Notes under the pieces: model-generated
The model's database searches: none
Seen by the model: only the letters and a program-made list of their open reading frames with translations
Told to the model about the DNA's origin: nothing
In this document: positions 6,136 through 7,126 of the stretch, piece by piece
Layout: each line of letters begins with the position of its first letter
Numbering within the stretch: the first letter of the stretch is position 1
NCBI GenBank assembly: GCA_018824795.1
Contig: JAHJFL010000112.1
Location: forward strand, 1-7,126
Source of the DNA: a bacterium
GTDB taxonomy: Bacteria; Campylobacterota; Campylobacteria; Campylobacterales; Sulfurimonadaceae
Length of the DNA: 7,126 nucleotides
Direction: 5' to 3'
Position numbers and translations under genes: made by a program

Positions 6136-6167
6136 AAAACTCTTTCTAATTAATGTGAAAGAGTTTT
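6136..6167. terminator. Bidirectional intrinsic terminator between convergent genes
   Basis: AAAACTCTTTC (6136-6146) and GAAAGAGTTTT (6157-6167) form a perfect 11-bp inverted repeat with a 10-nt loop. The stem has A-runs on its left edge and T-runs on its right (TTTTATTCTT from 6164), so both strands read as stem plus U-tract. It lies midway between the convergent lipoprotein gene (ends 6068) and the minus-strand gene (ends 6194), where a shared terminator is expected. Confidence 0.85.
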
Positions 6168-6193
6168 ATTCTTCTGTGCTACTAAAGCATTTT

Positions 6194-6844
6194 TTAGACA
6201 AGCTTGAAAAATTCAGCTGCTTCAAGTTCATCGTCGGTTAAATTTTCTTTTTCATACAGGGTATCATCAGCCATCATCTCTTTTATCTTATTTTGGCAAT
6301 ATTCAAAAAGTATATTTTTTGCTTGTTCGTTATCTTTTATAAATCCAAGTCCACTAAACTGGTACGGACTCTCTTGCTCTATGCAAAGTAAAGTACCATC
6401 ACATTTCTCTTCTATCTCTTCAACTAAACTTCTGTAATTAATACTAAACTCAGTAGCATGCCAGCCAATAGACTCCAAACCTTTGTCTGAAAATTCGCTG
6501 ACGCCGTCGCCCGTTGTATCATCATAAGAGGCTCTTGGCGTGTTGATTCTGATAAGTTCTTGCCAATTTGAAAAAGCTTTGATAAGAACTCTGTCATCAT
6601 CCTCAACAATTTGGTAATTTTTTCCTAAAATCTCTGCAATCGAAGGTGCAGCTTTTGGTGTAAGAATACCTGATTGAGCAGGTGCATGCTTGCCCTGAAA
6701 GACAAAAATTTCATTTGAAGCATATGGCTCATGCTTTATCTCTCCGGAGATTGTGATAGCAAACTCTTTGGATGTGTTTATTGCTTTGAGTAAATCCATT
6801 TTTTGTACGACTATTATCTCTTTGAAGAGGTTGAATTTTTTCAT
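6194..6844 (-). CDS. Uncharacterised cytosolic protein, 216 residues
   Basis: I do not recognise this family. The 216-residue product has no signal peptide or membrane segment and looks like a soluble cytosolic protein. It is acidic, especially in the C-terminal tail (about 190-216, rich in Asp/Glu, ending in EFFKLV). Notable segments are TGDGVSEFSDKGLESIGWHA in the middle and CDGTLLCIEQESPYQFSGLG further on, which look like compact mixed alpha/beta sequence. The ATG at 6844-6842 is preceded on the minus strand by AGGA (6851-6854) with a 6-nt spacer, and by TATAAT (6878-6883) about 34 bp upstream, so the start is well supported. The internal Met16 has no such signals. It is divergent from ilvC and convergent with the lipoprotein gene, hence probably monocistronic. 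Codon use looks like that of its neighbours, with no sign of recent transfer. Confidence 0.85.
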   Translation of the reverse strand: MKKFNLFKEIIVVQKMDLLKAINTSKEFAITISGEIKHEPYASNEIFVFQGKHAPAQSGILTPKAAPSIAEILGKNYQIVEDDDRVLIKAFSNWQELIRINTPRASYDDTTGDGVSEFSDKGLESIGWHATEFSINYRSLVEEIEEKCDGTLLCIEQESPYQFSGLGFIKDNEQAKNILFEYCQNKIKEMMADDTLYEKENLTDDELEAAEFFKLV

Positions 6845-6877
6845 TTTTCATCCTAAATTTTCGTTTAATTTTCCCGT

Positions 6878-6883
6878 ATTATA
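6878..6883 (-). promoter_or_regulatory. -10 box for the minus-strand 216-residue protein gene
   Basis: On the minus strand the sequence reads TATAAT, a consensus -10, giving an expected transcription start near 6871 and a leader of about 26 nt. The -35 position (6901-6906) reads TACAAA on the minus strand, a poor match that overlaps the ilvC -10. Confidence 0.55.
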
Positions 6884-6904
6884 AAAGTTTTTGCTTTATT
6901 TTTG

Positions 6905-6910
6905 TATAAT
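6905..6910 (+). promoter_or_regulatory. -10 box for ilvC
   Basis: TATAAT at 6905-6910 is preceded by T-rich sequence (TTTTTGCTTTATTTTTG) and no -35 consensus. Housekeeping promoters in epsilonproteobacteria are known for a strong -10 with upstream T-tracts instead of a clear -35. The expected start of transcription is near 6917, giving a leader of about 43 nt that contains the palindrome at 6924-6940 and AAGGAA at 6949-6954. Confidence 0.55.
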
Positions 6911-6923
6911 GCGACAAAATTTT

Positions 6924-6940
6924 TTAAGCTTTAAGCTTAA
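6924..6940. promoter_or_regulatory. Palindrome in the ilvC leader, possible operator
   Basis: TTAAGCTT (6924-6931) and AAGCTTAA (6933-6940) are perfect inverted copies around a single central T. This is too tight to be a good RNA hairpin, but it has the form of a dimeric protein-binding site. It lies just downstream of the expected ilvC start point. AT-rich DNA makes chance palindromes fairly common, so confidence is modest. Confidence 0.35.
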
Positions 6941-6950
6941 TGTTATGTAA

Positions 6951-7126
<176 letters not shown>

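Noticed and set aside
6204..6609. Small ORFs on both strands within the 216-residue protein gene (6204-6437 plus, 6424-6609 minus)
   Set aside because: They lie inside a well-supported gene in other frames, with Ser-rich shadow composition on the plus strand and no ribosome sites.

Overview
The window is AT-rich chromosomal DNA with tightly packed housekeeping genes. Protein sequences and gene order point to a Campylobacterota (epsilonproteobacterial) host of the Sulfurimonas type. This rests on the RnpA, YidD and KhpB sequence character, promoters with good -10 but poor -35 boxes, and the rpmH-rnpA-yidD-yidC-khpB-mnmE order. The taxonomic call is my recognition of the proteins, not a database result.

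Layout. Positions 1-200 (minus strand) hold the 5' end of an exported protein of unknown function, apparently starting at an ATA codon. A divergent intergenic region (201-381) leads into a plus-strand run at 382-5518: rpmH (ribosomal protein L34), rnpA (RNase P protein), yidD and yidC (membrane protein insertion), khpB/jag (RNA-binding KH protein), mnmE (tRNA wobble-uridine modification GTPase) and ruvX/yqgF (RNase H-fold 16S rRNA processing / Holliday junction resolvase family). Junctions from rnpA onward are 2-3 bp gaps or 4-8 bp overlaps, so this is very probably one translationally coupled operon. It joins ribosome and RNase P supply, membrane protein insertion, RNA binding and tRNA/rRNA maturation. 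rnpA is easily missed because its frame has no ATG, GTG or TTG start.

After a 169-bp gap with promoter-like and repeated motifs comes a small lipoprotein gene (5688-6068). It converges on an unrecognised 216-residue cytosolic protein (6194-6844, minus). Between them lie three consecutive hairpins, the last a good bidirectional intrinsic terminator. The minus-strand gene is divergent from ilvC (ketol-acid reductoisomerase, valine/isoleucine synthesis), which starts at 6960 and runs off the end. The two share a compact back-to-back promoter region.

Most of the window is conserved core genome, and I see no mobile element, CRISPR array, tRNA or defence system. The points most worth a second look are the two apparent non-standard start codons (rnpA and the first gene), the triple-hairpin array, the R3H-degenerate KhpB with its long charged linker, and the two uncharacterised proteins.
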